Shown here: positions 1-7,062 of the stretch, in pieces
How positions within the stretch are numbered: the stretch's first letter is position 1
Layout: every line of letters starts with the position of its first letter
Origin: Streptomyces sp. CB00455
GTDB taxonomy: Bacteria; Actinomycetota; Actinomycetes; Streptomycetales; Streptomycetaceae
Assembly: GCF_001905445.1 (NCBI RefSeq)
Contig: NZ_LIVQ01000017.1
Coordinates: 1 to 45,208 of the forward strand
Length of the DNA stretch: 45,208 nucleotides
Reading direction: 5' to 3'
Notes under the pieces: model-generated
Database searches by the model: none
Seen by the model: the letters and a program-made list of their open reading frames with translations, nothing else
Told to the model about the DNA's origin: nothing
Program-made: the position numbers and the translations under genes

Positions 1-1
1 C

Positions 2-322
2 GCCGCTGAGGGCCAATGCATGACGCAGAACGAACACGTTGCCTCCGCGGACCCAGATCAGAGGGAATCGGGCAAGAGCAGCGGTGATGTGTGTCGGGGG
101 CCGGCCGAAAAATGCGCGTAGATCCAACTCGACCGGCCGCAGGCCGAGCTCAGCGAGTGCACTGAGTTCGCGCTCGACTGCGGCTCGGCGCTCGATGCAC
201 GACAGGGCGTCGATCGCGTTGGCAATCACCGCTACCTCACCTGCATCGGCGGGATTGTCCAGTAGTGCCAGCATCCGCTCCGGGTGGTCACCGGTGCGGA
301 AGGAGGAGAGATACATGCGCAT
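2..322 (-). CDS. Peptidase S51 (dipeptidase E-like) family protein, N-terminal part
   Basis: Partial gene; the frame stays open from an ATG at 322 to the left window edge (107 codons). It begins MRMYLSSFRTGDHPERML and later shows RGGNVFVLRHAL, which matches the beta-strand plus GGN turn of the class I glutamine-amidotransferase-like fold in peptidase S51 proteins. The nucleophile Ser region lies outside the window, so activity cannot be judged. A second ATG at 316 (MYLSSF) is an alternative start. The terminal TA of an inserted IS630-family element lies only 11 bases upstream of the start, so the native promoter and ribosome binding site have probably been displaced. Family assignment is from motif recognition; substrate unknown. 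Confidence 0.6.
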   Translation of the reverse strand, partial: MRMYLSSFRTGDHPERMLALLDNPADAGEVAVIANAIDALSCIERRAAVERELSALAELGLRPVELDLRAFFGRPPTHITAALARFPLIWVRGGNVFVLRHALALSG

Positions 323-358
323 CTGTGCACCGTACTGAACTTGAATTCGTGATGTCGG

Positions 359-1126
359 TCAGTCGTCCGTGATCAGGCCGGTGCCGGCCAGGCAGCCGTC
401 GACCAGGTCCGGGCGGTACTGGATCTGCTTGAGTCTGCGCTTGACGGCCCGGGTGATCTGGCCGAGGTCGGCTGCGGCGAGGTTGCCGATGTCACGCTTG
501 ACCAGCGACCAGATGCCCTCTTGCGGGTTCAAGTCCGGTGAGTAGCTCGGAAGCTGGAAGACGGTGAGCCAGTCCGCGTGGTCGGCGATGAACTGACGTA
601 TCGGCTCGACCAGGTGCATGCGCAGGTTGACCCATACGAGCACGATCGGGCCGCCGAGCTGGATGTGCGCTCTGACCAGCAGGTCACGCAGGTCGCGCCA
701 GCGAATGCCCTTCGGCTCGTCCTTGCGGCCCCGGTACTCGCGGACCGAGTAGAACATCCGGGACCGCTTTCCCGGTTTGTAGCAGGTCAGCCCGGCCATG
801 GACACCCGGCCCGAGCCCCGGCCGCGGACCCGGACCACCGGGGTCAAGCCCTTGCGTCCCCAGCTTCTCGCTCGCGGCGGCGTCATCGACTGACCGGCTT
901 CGTCCTCGAAGACGATCCAGCCGTCACACGCCGCCGCGATGCTCTTACCCGCGGCCAGGTCTCCTTCTTCCACACCCCGACCGCCGCGTCGTCGCGCTCG
1001 ACCGCACGCCGGGCGGGCTGCTGCCAGGACCAGCCGTGCCGCTTCAGCAGCAGCCACGTTCCCTCCACCGTGTAGCTCACGTGGAACAGCCGACCGATCA
1101 ACGTCTTGATCCGTGCCAGTGTCCAC
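359..1126 (-). CDS. IS630-family transposase, DDE catalytic frame (catalytic Asp lost)
   Basis: The recognisable part starts near GWIVFEDEAGQSMTPP (about 930) and carries the first acidic residue (FEDEAG) and the final Glu (LNPQEGIWSLVKRD). The middle catalytic Asp, expected in a block like LIWDNLNVH (seen intact at 43641-44228), reads LVWVNLRMH here: codon 629-631 is GTC (Val) instead of GAC. The C-terminus (IQYRPDLVDGCLAGTGL) is typical and complete. The first 65 or so codons of the open frame are not family-like and lie opposite the C-terminal part of the HTH frame. Family known, loss of activity inferred. Confidence 0.75.
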   Translation of the reverse strand: MDTGTDQDVDRSAVPRELHGGGNVAAAEAARLVLAAARPACGRARRRGGRGVEEGDLAAGKSIAAACDGWIVFEDEAGQSMTPPRARSWGRKGLTPVVRVRGRGSGRVSMAGLTCYKPGKRSRMFYSVREYRGRKDEPKGIRWRDLRDLLVRAHIQLGGPIVLVWVNLRMHLVEPIRQFIADHADWLTVFQLPSYSPDLNPQEGIWSLVKRDIGNLAAADLGQITRAVKRRLKQIQYRPDLVDGCLAGTGLITDD

Positions 1127-1422
1127 CGCTGATCGGCCCAGCCGTGCACCAGCGGCCCACGCTCCAACTCCCGTTCCAGCCTCGCGATCTGCGAGTCGCT
1201 GAGCCTCGGCCGACCCGGCGATCCCTTCGACAGGACCCCCCCCTCACCGCGCTCGCGCCACTGGCGGCGCCACCGCTCCACCGACCGCTCGCTGACCCGC
1301 AATGCGACAGCGATCTCCCTGCTCTTCTGCCCGTCCTCGAAGCGTTCCACGGCCTGCAGCCGGACCCGCTCCCTCGCGGCCCTCCCTGCGTCGGTCAACC
1401 CGCCGCCCTGCGCGTATCTCAC
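883..1422 (-). CDS. IS630-family transposase, N-terminal frame (DNA-binding)
   Basis: Encodes the helix-turn-helix half of an IS630 transposase: MRYAQGGGLTDAG, then an HTH with SREIAVALRVSERSVERW (about residues 35-52), and the winged-helix linker RWTLARIKTLIGRLFHVSY. Homology to full-length relatives ends near KKETWPRV; the rest of this frame (to residue 179) is out-of-frame read-through over the catalytic half. The catalytic part continues in the -1 frame. The related element at 43644-44789 splits at the same place in the same direction, so this could be a family-wide programmed -1 shift, although I see no classic slippery heptamer. Confidence 0.75.
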   Translation of the reverse strand: MRYAQGGGLTDAGRAARERVRLQAVERFEDGQKSREIAVALRVSERSVERWRRQWRERGEGGVLSKGSPGRPRLSDSQIARLERELERGPLVHGWADQRWTLARIKTLIGRLFHVSYTVEGTWLLLKRHGWSWQQPARRAVERDDAAVGVWKKETWPRVRASRRRVTAGSSSRTKPVSR

Positions 1423-1593
1423 GGTCCAGAGCTACCGGAGCAGAGCGGTCGCCGTCAGGCGATCGGCTCCGACATCACCCAATCAAGTTCAGTAACAAAA
1501 TGTCCCGCGAACTGACCGGAGAATCCGTACCAACCTGGCGAATCGAAACGGACATCCCATTCACATCCGCGTGAACACTGATCAGATGCTCTC

Positions 1594-2970
1594 TTAGGCA
1601 GACTCAGCGGCCGACGCTTTGGGGGCGGTGGGCAAGTCCCGATGGAGGACGATGGGCCCGGCGAGCAGAATGCCACATGCCGCCACCAGCATGGCAGCTG
1701 TCGTCCATAGAGTGGCGCGCAGTCCGATCAGAGTGCCTAGACCGCCGCCCAGCAGGCCACCGAGGGGAATGCTGCTGTGGTTGATCGTCATCGCGAAGGT
1801 GATCAGGCGGCTCAGCATCTCGGGCGGTGCGTAGGCCTGACGGAAGCTTGCGAAGACCACATTCCCCGCGACGACGCCCGCGACCAGGACGGTGGATCCC
1901 AAGACAAAAAGGGCGATGCCAGGACCTGGGGAGGCGAGCGGGATCAGGAAGGCGAAGGGGGTCGCGGCCAGTTGTACGATCACCACACCGCGCGCCGTAC
2001 CGAGGCAGCGGCACAGCGGGCGGGCAACAGCCGCGCCCACGACACCGCCCAGCGCGCCGACGGCGGCTAACGGGCCCGCCAAGCCGGCTCCGACGTGCAG
2101 TTCACGGACCAGGTAGAGGATCACAATCGACTGGTAGGCGGTCAGAGCAAGGTTCGCCGCGGCACCGAAGGCTGTGATCGTGCGAAGGTACGGATCGCGC
2201 ACGATGAACCGGAAGCCGTCCGCGATGTCGGTACGGAGCTTGCCTGTCCCGGGGGCGGGCTTGCCCGACACGGCCTCGGAAGCCCGCTTGCTCGATTCGG
2301 GCTCCGCCGCCCGGTTTCTACGCATGAGAACCAGAGTGGTCGCGGAGATGATGAATGTCGCGGCGTCAGCCAGGAGTCCGGAGACAGCCCCGAATGCCTG
2401 GGCTGCCAGTCCCCCCACGCCGGGGCCCGCGACTTGGGCGACGGAGGCGCTCCCTTGCAGCTTGGCGTTGGCCTCGATCAGGTCACGGGAAGAGACAAGT
2501 TCAGGCAGGTAGACCTGATAGGCGGCACTGAAGAAGACAGAGGCGATGCCGGACAGCATGGCAACCACCATCAGATGCACCATAGTCAGCGCGTGCAGCC
2601 ACGCAGCCACCGGAACGGTGGTAAATGACAGCCCCATCACCACGTCACACGTGATCATCAGGCGACGTCGCGGCAGCCTTCCCACCCACACCCCGGCCGG
2701 CAGTCCCAGGACCAGCCATGGCACCCAAATCGCAGCTGTCAGCAGACCGACGGCCAGTGGGCTCGCATTCAGTTCGACGACAGCGACCAAGGGTAGAGCG
2801 ACGGTTGTGATGCTACTGCCAGCCTTGCTGATCGTCTGGCCGGCCCACAGTAATCGGAAGTCTCGGTCCGCGAGCAGGCCCCAGCGGGATCCGGCAGAGG
2901 CATCGGCAGGATGGTCCATGCGCGAGGCGTTGCCGGACGCGTGGTCCGGCTCGTTGACGCGCGCGGTCAC
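1594..2970 (-). CDS. MFS transporter (drug-efflux type)
   Basis: Major facilitator superfamily protein of 458 aa with about 12 hydrophobic segments. Family-typical pieces are LADRDFRLLWAGQTISKAG at the N-terminus and the loop PAGVWVGRLPRRRLMITCD between TM2 and TM3, resembling the EntS/MFS_3 exporter subfamily. I chose GTG at 2970 because it overlaps the stop of the upstream regulator (GTGA), giving translational coupling; an ATG at 2919 (MDHPADAS) is the alternative. It is downstream of an ArsR-type repressor in the same operon, which suggests ligand-induced efflux. The substrate cannot be read from sequence. Ends just before IS630 copy A. Confidence 0.85.
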   Translation of the reverse strand: MTARVNEPDHASGNASRMDHPADASAGSRWGLLADRDFRLLWAGQTISKAGSSITTVALPLVAVVELNASPLAVGLLTAAIWVPWLVLGLPAGVWVGRLPRRRLMITCDVVMGLSFTTVPVAAWLHALTMVHLMVVAMLSGIASVFFSAAYQVYLPELVSSRDLIEANAKLQGSASVAQVAGPGVGGLAAQAFGAVSGLLADAATFIISATTLVLMRRNRAAEPESSKRASEAVSGKPAPGTGKLRTDIADGFRFIVRDPYLRTITAFGAAANLALTAYQSIVILYLVRELHVGAGLAGPLAAVGALGGVVGAAVARPLCRCLGTARGVVIVQLAATPFAFLIPLASPGPGIALFVLGSTVLVAGVVAGNVVFASFRQAYAPPEMLSRLITFAMTINHSSIPLGGLLGGGLGTLIGLRATLWTTAAMLVAACGILLAGPIVLHRDLPTAPKASAAESA

Positions 2971-3545
2971 GGCGTGGCCGGCACAGAGTGCCCGAAGACC
3001 AGCACTGGTTCGCGCACTTGGCCGTCGTCTGGATCCGGTCGAGCCGACCACGTCTCGAATAGAGCGACGAGTTGCGCGCCGAACTCGCGTGCCTCGGATG
3101 GCGTGAGTCGCAGCCATGCCTCAGTGGACACCGAGCAGCCGTCCCGCCACTCCTGCGGGTAGTTCGTGCGGCGGCCAAGCCACGTACGGACGCACTCCAT
3201 CTGACGATCGAGCATGAGCGACCCGGCCGCGTCAGCAACCGCTTCTGCGGCTGGACTGGCCTCGAAGTCGGCCCGCGCCCAGCGCACTTCGGTGGAAGTG
3301 AGGCGCCACCAGCGTTCGCGGCGGTCCCGTGCGAGCTCAGGAACCTGTTCGACAAGGAGGGCCTTGGCCAGAACCCCCACGTGGTGACTGACGTTGCCGA
3401 CGGCTTCACCGCTGCGTTCTGCGAGCAACCCTACGGTCGACGGGCCGTTCACCTTGAGCATGTCCAGGAGCCGGCGACGGAGTGGATGGGTGAGCGCGGC
3501 CAGGACGCGCGCATCGGAGACCTGGCGCACAAGATTGCCTGCCAT
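2967..3545 (-). CDS. ArsR/HTH_20-type winged-helix transcriptional regulator
   Basis: 192 aa from ATG at 3545 (MAGNLVRQVSDARVLAALTH). The N-terminal half is a winged helix: PLRRRLLDMLKVNGPSTVG, then the recognition helix region AVGNVSHHVGVLAKALLVE, then a wing ending RDRRERWWRLTS. The C-terminal half is helical, consistent with a ligand or dimerisation region; no Cys cluster for metal sensing is evident. Its stop overlaps the GTG start of the MFS exporter, so it most likely controls that exporter and itself. Known logic for such pairs is repression relieved by the exported compound; that is inference here. Confidence 0.8.
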   Translation of the reverse strand: MAGNLVRQVSDARVLAALTHPLRRRLLDMLKVNGPSTVGLLAERSGEAVGNVSHHVGVLAKALLVEQVPELARDRRERWWRLTSTEVRWARADFEASPAAEAVADAAGSLMLDRQMECVRTWLGRRTNYPQEWRDGCSVSTEAWLRLTPSEAREFGAQLVALFETWSARPDPDDGQVREPVLVFGHSVPATP

Positions 3546-3657
3546 ACGAAAAGCGTACAAGGCATTTTGCACAACAGCGATCCTACAATAGATCTTGTGC
3601 TTATGTGTGGAGGAGATGCGTCGACCACCTGGGGCGGCCGGGGACGTGCCGGTCAGT

Positions 3658-3816
3658 ATGGCCAAGCATGCTGGTGACCTCGGACCCGCGACCGCCCTGA
3701 CCACCGTCGCCGAGCACTTCAGCGTCTGACCTGCCGTGATCTCCTGCATCGAACGCCGCACACGCCGCGACGACGACCTCGCAGGCGCCTACCGGGACTG
3801 GCTCAGCGCCGCTTGA
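3658..3816 (+). pseudogene. Fragment resembling a transposase C-terminus, with in-frame stop
   Basis: A 53-codon stretch reads AKHAGDLGPATALTTVAEH, is interrupted by TGA at 3727-3729, then continues PAVISCIERRTRRDDDLAG and AYRDWLSAA before a stop at 3814. The pattern resembles C-terminal tails of transposases common in Streptomyces, but I cannot name the IS family with confidence. No 5' part is visible. Best read as a decayed remnant between the regulator/MFS pair and the toxin region. Confidence 0.35.
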
Positions 3817-3858
3817 CCTCGGCCACCCAGCAACTCCTCGTCCCTGAGACGCCACCTC

Positions 3859-4140
3859 ATGGATGATGAGGCGATGTTCGTCCGCACACAGAGCCTGCCG
3901 CAGACCCCGCAGCGGCCCATGAAAGTTCGGGGTCATACGCCCGTCGGGTCCGCCATGGCGCTCTGGCACGGTGACCCGCAAGAGACAGACGGCCGGCACC
4001 TTGTCGAATGGACCGTCGACGAGGACATCCACTGGGGCCAGAACACCCAGCCGGCCTCCTCCGCCGAGGCGGAACTCCGACAGGAAGACGACCGGGTGAT
4101 CATGCGCGGCCGCCTTCACCTGACCGACGCTGAACAAGGC
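3859..4140 (+). pseudogene. Unrecognised small domain, 3' end lost at a junction with the toxin gene
   Basis: A plausible coding stretch starts at ATG 3859 (or ATG 3919, MKVRGHTPVGSAMALWHGD) and shows protein-like composition up to about VIMRGRLHLTDAEQ near 4135: Trp-containing beta-type segments (HLVEWTVDEDIHWG) and acidic turns. Beyond that the same frame runs through the Hint toxin gene and becomes Arg/Pro-rich nonsense. I read it as the front part of a small conserved Streptomyces protein whose end was lost when it was joined to the truncated toxin gene. No function recognised. Confidence 0.35.
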
Positions 4141-4171
4141 CTACGACGCCGTCCACGAGGCGGAACGCGGA

Positions 4172-5230
4172 GTGGCCCGCGCGGCAGAAGCGATGACCCG
4201 GGCCAAGACAGCAGCCAAGGAAGCCCGCGCAGCCGAGGCCAAGGCAGCCGAATCAGCCTCCCAGAAAGCCGGCAAGGAGACCGCGGGCGACAGCGCAGGC
4301 ACGGAAGCCAAATCCACCCGAGAGGCATCCGACGCCGAAGCGGGGGCCGCCGACTCTGTCGAGTCCCACAGCAACGGCGGCGCAGACACCGAGACCACCG
4401 TCTCCTGCGAGCTCAACAGCTTCCCGACCGGCACCCGCGTCCAGATGGCCGACGGCACCACCAAGGAAATCCAGGACATCCGCGTCGGCGACACCGTCCT
4501 CGCAACCGACCCACAGACCGGCGAAACCCGTCCCCAGCGGGTGACCGACACCATCACCACCCCCGACGACAAAAACTTCACCGACCTCACCCTCACCGAC
4601 GAATCCAACCCCCGCGCCCCGCCCGTCCAGCTCACCTCCACCCTCCACCACCCCCACTGGAACGACACCCGCCACCAGTGGGTCGACGCGGGCGACTTCA
4701 ACCCGGGTGACCACCTCCGCCGCCCCGACGGCACCACCCTCACCGTCAAAACGAAGCGCAACTACCCCTACGCAGTCACCACGCACAACCTCACCGTCAA
4801 CAACTTCCACACGTACTACGTGCTGGCGGGGGCTACGCCGGTCCTCGTTCACAACTGCAACCTGGGTGACTATGCCGATAGCCTGCGTGCTGGCTTCAAT
4901 AAAACTGATGGCCCCTTCTTTGCGGCGAAATACACATCACCGTCAGGGCGAACCTATTTTGGTCACTCGGGTCATGGCCTGACACCAGCTCCCGGTGGAG
5001 AAGTGGATTCCCTCGTGCGGCAGTTCACGCCTGAGGGGGGTCGCTACCATGCGGGATGTGCTGAAACGATGTGCCTCATCCAGGCGGAGGCGGCCGAGGG
5101 TGCGGCCGGGATCCGAGGGGGATCGTTCGAAGTGGTAAAGGTGCGGGGATTGAATTCGCCGCCCGGTGGCGCGCACGGCACGCCTGCCAGTCCATGTGCG
5201 TTGGTCTGTCAGCCCAGGCTGCAGCATTAG
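4172..5230 (+). CDS. 5'-truncated Hint-domain polymorphic toxin with deaminase-like C-terminus
   Basis: The frame opens after a stop at 4121; GTG 4172 is only the first possible start. Domains: an Ala/Glu/Lys-rich helical stretch (about 1-60, like the coiled coil of the large toxin at 36843-40690); a Hint domain from Cys79 (CELNSFPTGTRVQMADG) to LVHNC near residue 229; and a C-terminal toxin of about 120 aa. The toxin has HAGCAE near residue 296 and ASPCALVC near 340, the Zn-ligand and Glu pattern of the nucleotide-deaminase fold, closest in look to YwqJ-like deaminases. The second pair is spaced C-x3-C rather than the usual C-x2-C. The secretion and N-terminal portion is missing, so this is an orphan or cassette module. 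Immunity gene follows 16 bases downstream. Confidence 0.65.
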   Translation: MARAAEAMTRAKTAAKEARAAEAKAAESASQKAGKETAGDSAGTEAKSTREASDAEAGAADSVESHSNGGADTETTVSCELNSFPTGTRVQMADGTTKEIQDIRVGDTVLATDPQTGETRPQRVTDTITTPDDKNFTDLTLTDESNPRAPPVQLTSTLHHPHWNDTRHQWVDAGDFNPGDHLRRPDGTTLTVKTKRNYPYAVTTHNLTVNNFHTYYVLAGATPVLVHNCNLGDYADSLRAGFNKTDGPFFAAKYTSPSGRTYFGHSGHGLTPAPGGEVDSLVRQFTPEGGRYHAGCAETMCLIQAEAAEGAAGIRGGSFEVVKVRGLNSPPGGAHGTPASPCALVCQPRLQH

Positions 5231-5246
5231 GGAATCAGTTTCGAAG

Positions 5247-5597
5247 GTGGTTGATGTGGCCAGAGAGCACATCCAGGTTAATCGATTCGGGTTTGCCGAA
5301 TACGAAGACATGATCGAGCTCGCCCATGGAGTAGATGCTCCAAGGTTGGTGGGAGTGTTGAGTTCGATCGTGGAGCTAGTTCTCGCAGGGGAAGACGACA
5401 TGCTCGATTCGCTATCGGATGGTACGCAAGCAGATTTCGTAGTCCCCCTAGGGATGTGCGCGAGGATGCTTTCGAGTGGTGATTATTCGGCGCTGGAGCT
5501 GGTCTCTGCCGCCTGCACCGTGAGATATAGCGCCGAATCGCACATGCCTGAGTTCTCGGACAGTCTCGCGCAGATGTTGTCTCAGCTGCCACGCTGA
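5247..5597 (+). CDS. Putative immunity protein for the deaminase-like toxin
   Basis: A 116-aa protein starting from GTG 5247 (VVDVAREHIQVNRFGFAEY); a GTG at 5256 is also possible and no strong Shine-Dalgarno is seen. It is acidic and mostly helical (YEDMIELAHGVDAPRLVG, ALELVSAACTVRYSAE). I do not recognise the family. Position is the argument: it directly follows the toxin stop (5230) on the same strand and is followed by a terminator-like hairpin at 5623-5649, the usual toxin-immunity layout. Composition is less GC-biased than neighbours, fitting a transferred cassette. Confidence 0.55.
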   Translation: MVDVAREHIQVNRFGFAEYEDMIELAHGVDAPRLVGVLSSIVELVLAGEDDMLDSLSDGTQADFVVPLGMCARMLSSGDYSALELVSAACTVRYSAESHMPEFSDSLAQMLSQLPR

Positions 5598-6781
5598 GTG
5601 AAGCTAGCTATCGCAAATATAGGCCCCGTCGAGCTGCGCTCGGCGGGGCTGATTTGCCGTTTGACGGCAGTTCGTGGTGGAGTTTCAGCGGCTGGAGGCA
5701 GCGGGCGGGGAGGGCGATGCGGCGTTCGGAGGCCCGCGTCTTGGTAGGCAGCGTGGTAGTCGAGTTCCCAGCCGTCGAGTCGAATGCGCCCTTTCTCATC
5801 GAGGACCAGTGGGGTGCGGCCTTCCAGTTGGTTCCACAGGTCCATGGCCTGTTCGGCCGTGGACCGGAATCCGTTCTCGCCGAGAACCGTGCGGAGGAAG
5901 GCGGTGTAGAGGGCGATGGACGGGATCGCGCTGGATGCCTGGGTGACGGCGGCGCCAGCCACGACTGTGAACGCGCGGCCGTCTTTCTCCTTGAGTGTGG
6001 GCGAGGTGTTCAGGTCGTGGGCGGTCTGTTCCAGGTGTTCCTTGGCTGCTCCGATGGTGCCCTGGCGGTAGACGGGAGCGGTCACCTCGGAGCCGACATA
6101 GGTGAGAGCTGCGGTGGTGAACCCCTCGGCAAGGAGCTGGCGGGCTGCGAGGGCACGGACCCACATAGTCCAGTCGTCGCCGCCCATCACCGCGACCGTG
6201 TCCCGTGTCTCGTCTTCGGTGCCGGGTTCGATCCGGGCCCACGTGACATGTGGAGCGTTGCCGGAGAAGTCGAGCGCGGGTGCTTCGTAGGCGGCGCCGA
6301 GAGGCTTGATCACTGAGTGGTGAACGGTGCCTGTGGCGGGGTCGGTGCGGCGGGGTGCGGCAAGGCTGTAGATGAGGTAGTCGATCGGTCCGTAGTGCTG
6401 CTCCAGCAGGTCAAGGACGTGGGTCTTGGCGTCCGTGGAGAAGGCGTCGGTGTTCACGAACCGGATGTCGTGTCCGTTGTCGGCGGCGAGCTGGGCGGTG
6501 GCCGCTGTGCGGTACCAGCCTGCTGTCGCGGTGCGGCGCCCGTTGTCGGCGGCCTCGAAGGCGACGCCGATGCCGCGGATGCCGTGCTGCCGCAGTCCTG
6601 CCACGAGGGTTGAAAGTCCGTAGCCGGCGGAGTGGCCGAGGATGAGCGCGGTCGGCTTGCGGCCGTCGGTGCGGGCCTCGATGTTCTCCCACATGCGGTT
6701 GACGGTGCGCGCGGCCCCTTCTGGGTGGGAGTTGACGATGAGGAATCCTCGCTGTTTGGGCTCGATCTCGCGCAGGCTCAT
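5582..6781 (-). CDS. fabV: FabV-type trans-2-enoyl-CoA/ACP reductase
   Basis: 399 aa from ATG 6781. FabV hallmarks: N-terminal PKQRGFLIVNSHPEGA; the NADH-binding loop GHSAGYGLSTL (residues 49-59); TAGWYRTAA; SLAAPRRTDPATG; AVMGGDDWTMW (197-207); and the active-site Tyr-x8-Lys in YRQGTIGAAK (Tyr238, Lys247). It reduces enoyl-thioesters and is unrelated to SDR FabI. Its start overlaps the ACP stop by ATGA, so an ACP-bound substrate is likely. From about residue 345 the sequence stops resembling FabV (Pro/Arg-rich tail), and its coding end overlaps the convergent immunity gene and its terminator. The C-terminus therefore looks replaced by a recombination event, and activity may be impaired. Confidence 0.85.
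   Translation of the reverse strand: MSLREIEPKQRGFLIVNSHPEGAARTVNRMWENIEARTDGRKPTALILGHSAGYGLSTLVAGLRQHGIRGIGVAFEAADNGRRTATAGWYRTAATAQLAADNGHDIRFVNTDAFSTDAKTHVLDLLEQHYGPIDYLIYSLAAPRRTDPATGTVHHSVIKPLGAAYEAPALDFSGNAPHVTWARIEPGTEDETRDTVAVMGGDDWTMWVRALAARQLLAEGFTTAALTYVGSEVTAPVYRQGTIGAAKEHLEQTAHDLNTSPTLKEKDGRAFTVVAGAAVTQASSAIPSIALYTAFLRTVLGENGFRSTAEQAMDLWNQLEGRTPLVLDEKGRIRLDGWELDYHAAYQDAGLRTPHRPPRPLPPAAETPPRTAVKRQISPAERSSTGPIFAIASFTQRGS
5623..5649 (+). terminator. Terminator-like hairpin after the immunity gene
   Basis: Arms 5623-5633 and 5639-5649 pair at 10 of 11 positions (GCCCCGTCGAG / CTCGGCGGGGC) around a 5-base loop and are followed by TGATTT. It lies 25 bases after the immunity stop. It also lies inside the 3' coding end of the convergent fabV-like gene. 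Confidence 0.65.
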
Positions 6782-7062
6782 GATGCGTCCGTTCCATTCG
6801 GGGCGAGGCGGGCGAGGAGGGCGCGCAGGTCCGCGACGGTGTGGAGGCGGCCGGTTTCCTCGTCCGGGATGACGACGGACAGCCGCTTTTCGAGGTCGGT
6901 GACCAGCTCGGCCAGGGCCAGGCTGTCGACGCCGAAGTCCTGCTCCAGCCGTCCGTCGTCGGGAATCGTATCGACGGGCCCTTCTGCGGCTCGTGACAAG
7001 GCGTCACGCAGAATGGGATCGGTCCTTGTGGTGTCCGGCATTGACAGCCTCTCCTTGCTCAT
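6778..7062 (-). CDS. Acyl carrier protein
   Basis: 94 aa with the phosphopantetheine attachment motif FGVDSLALAEL (Ser47) between helices I and II, followed by LVTDLEKRLSVVIPDEE and VADLRALLARLAP. Acidic and of normal ACP size. Start at 7062 overlaps the radical SAM stop (ATGA) and its own stop overlaps fabV, so all three are translationally coupled. A Met at residue 8 is a weaker alternative start. A dedicated ACP beside a reductase and a radical SAM enzyme suggests a small specialised acyl pathway rather than primary fatty-acid synthesis. Confidence 0.9.
   Translation of the reverse strand: MSKERLSMPDTTRTDPILRDALSRAAEGPVDTIPDDGRLEQDFGVDSLALAELVTDLEKRLSVVIPDEETGRLHTVADLRALLARLAPNGTDAS

Larger units (their letters stand above)
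335..1492 (-). mobile_element. IS630-family insertion sequence (copy A)
   Basis: Bounded by imperfect 24-bp terminal inverted repeats at 335-358 and 1469-1492 (21 of 24 match, outer end CTGAACTTGA) and by TA dinucleotides at 333-334 and 1493-1494, the target duplication expected for IS630/Tc1-mariner elements. About 1.16 kb, with one transposase in two overlapping minus-strand frames. It separates the S51 gene start from the sequence beyond 1494. Ends are seen directly; family comes from the transposase. Probably immobile because of a catalytic substitution in the second frame. Confidence 0.85.

Noticed and set aside
1495..1593. Short open frame starting ATG 1501 between IS copy A and the MFS gene
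   Set aside because: Only 24 or so codons without a ribosome binding site or similarity.
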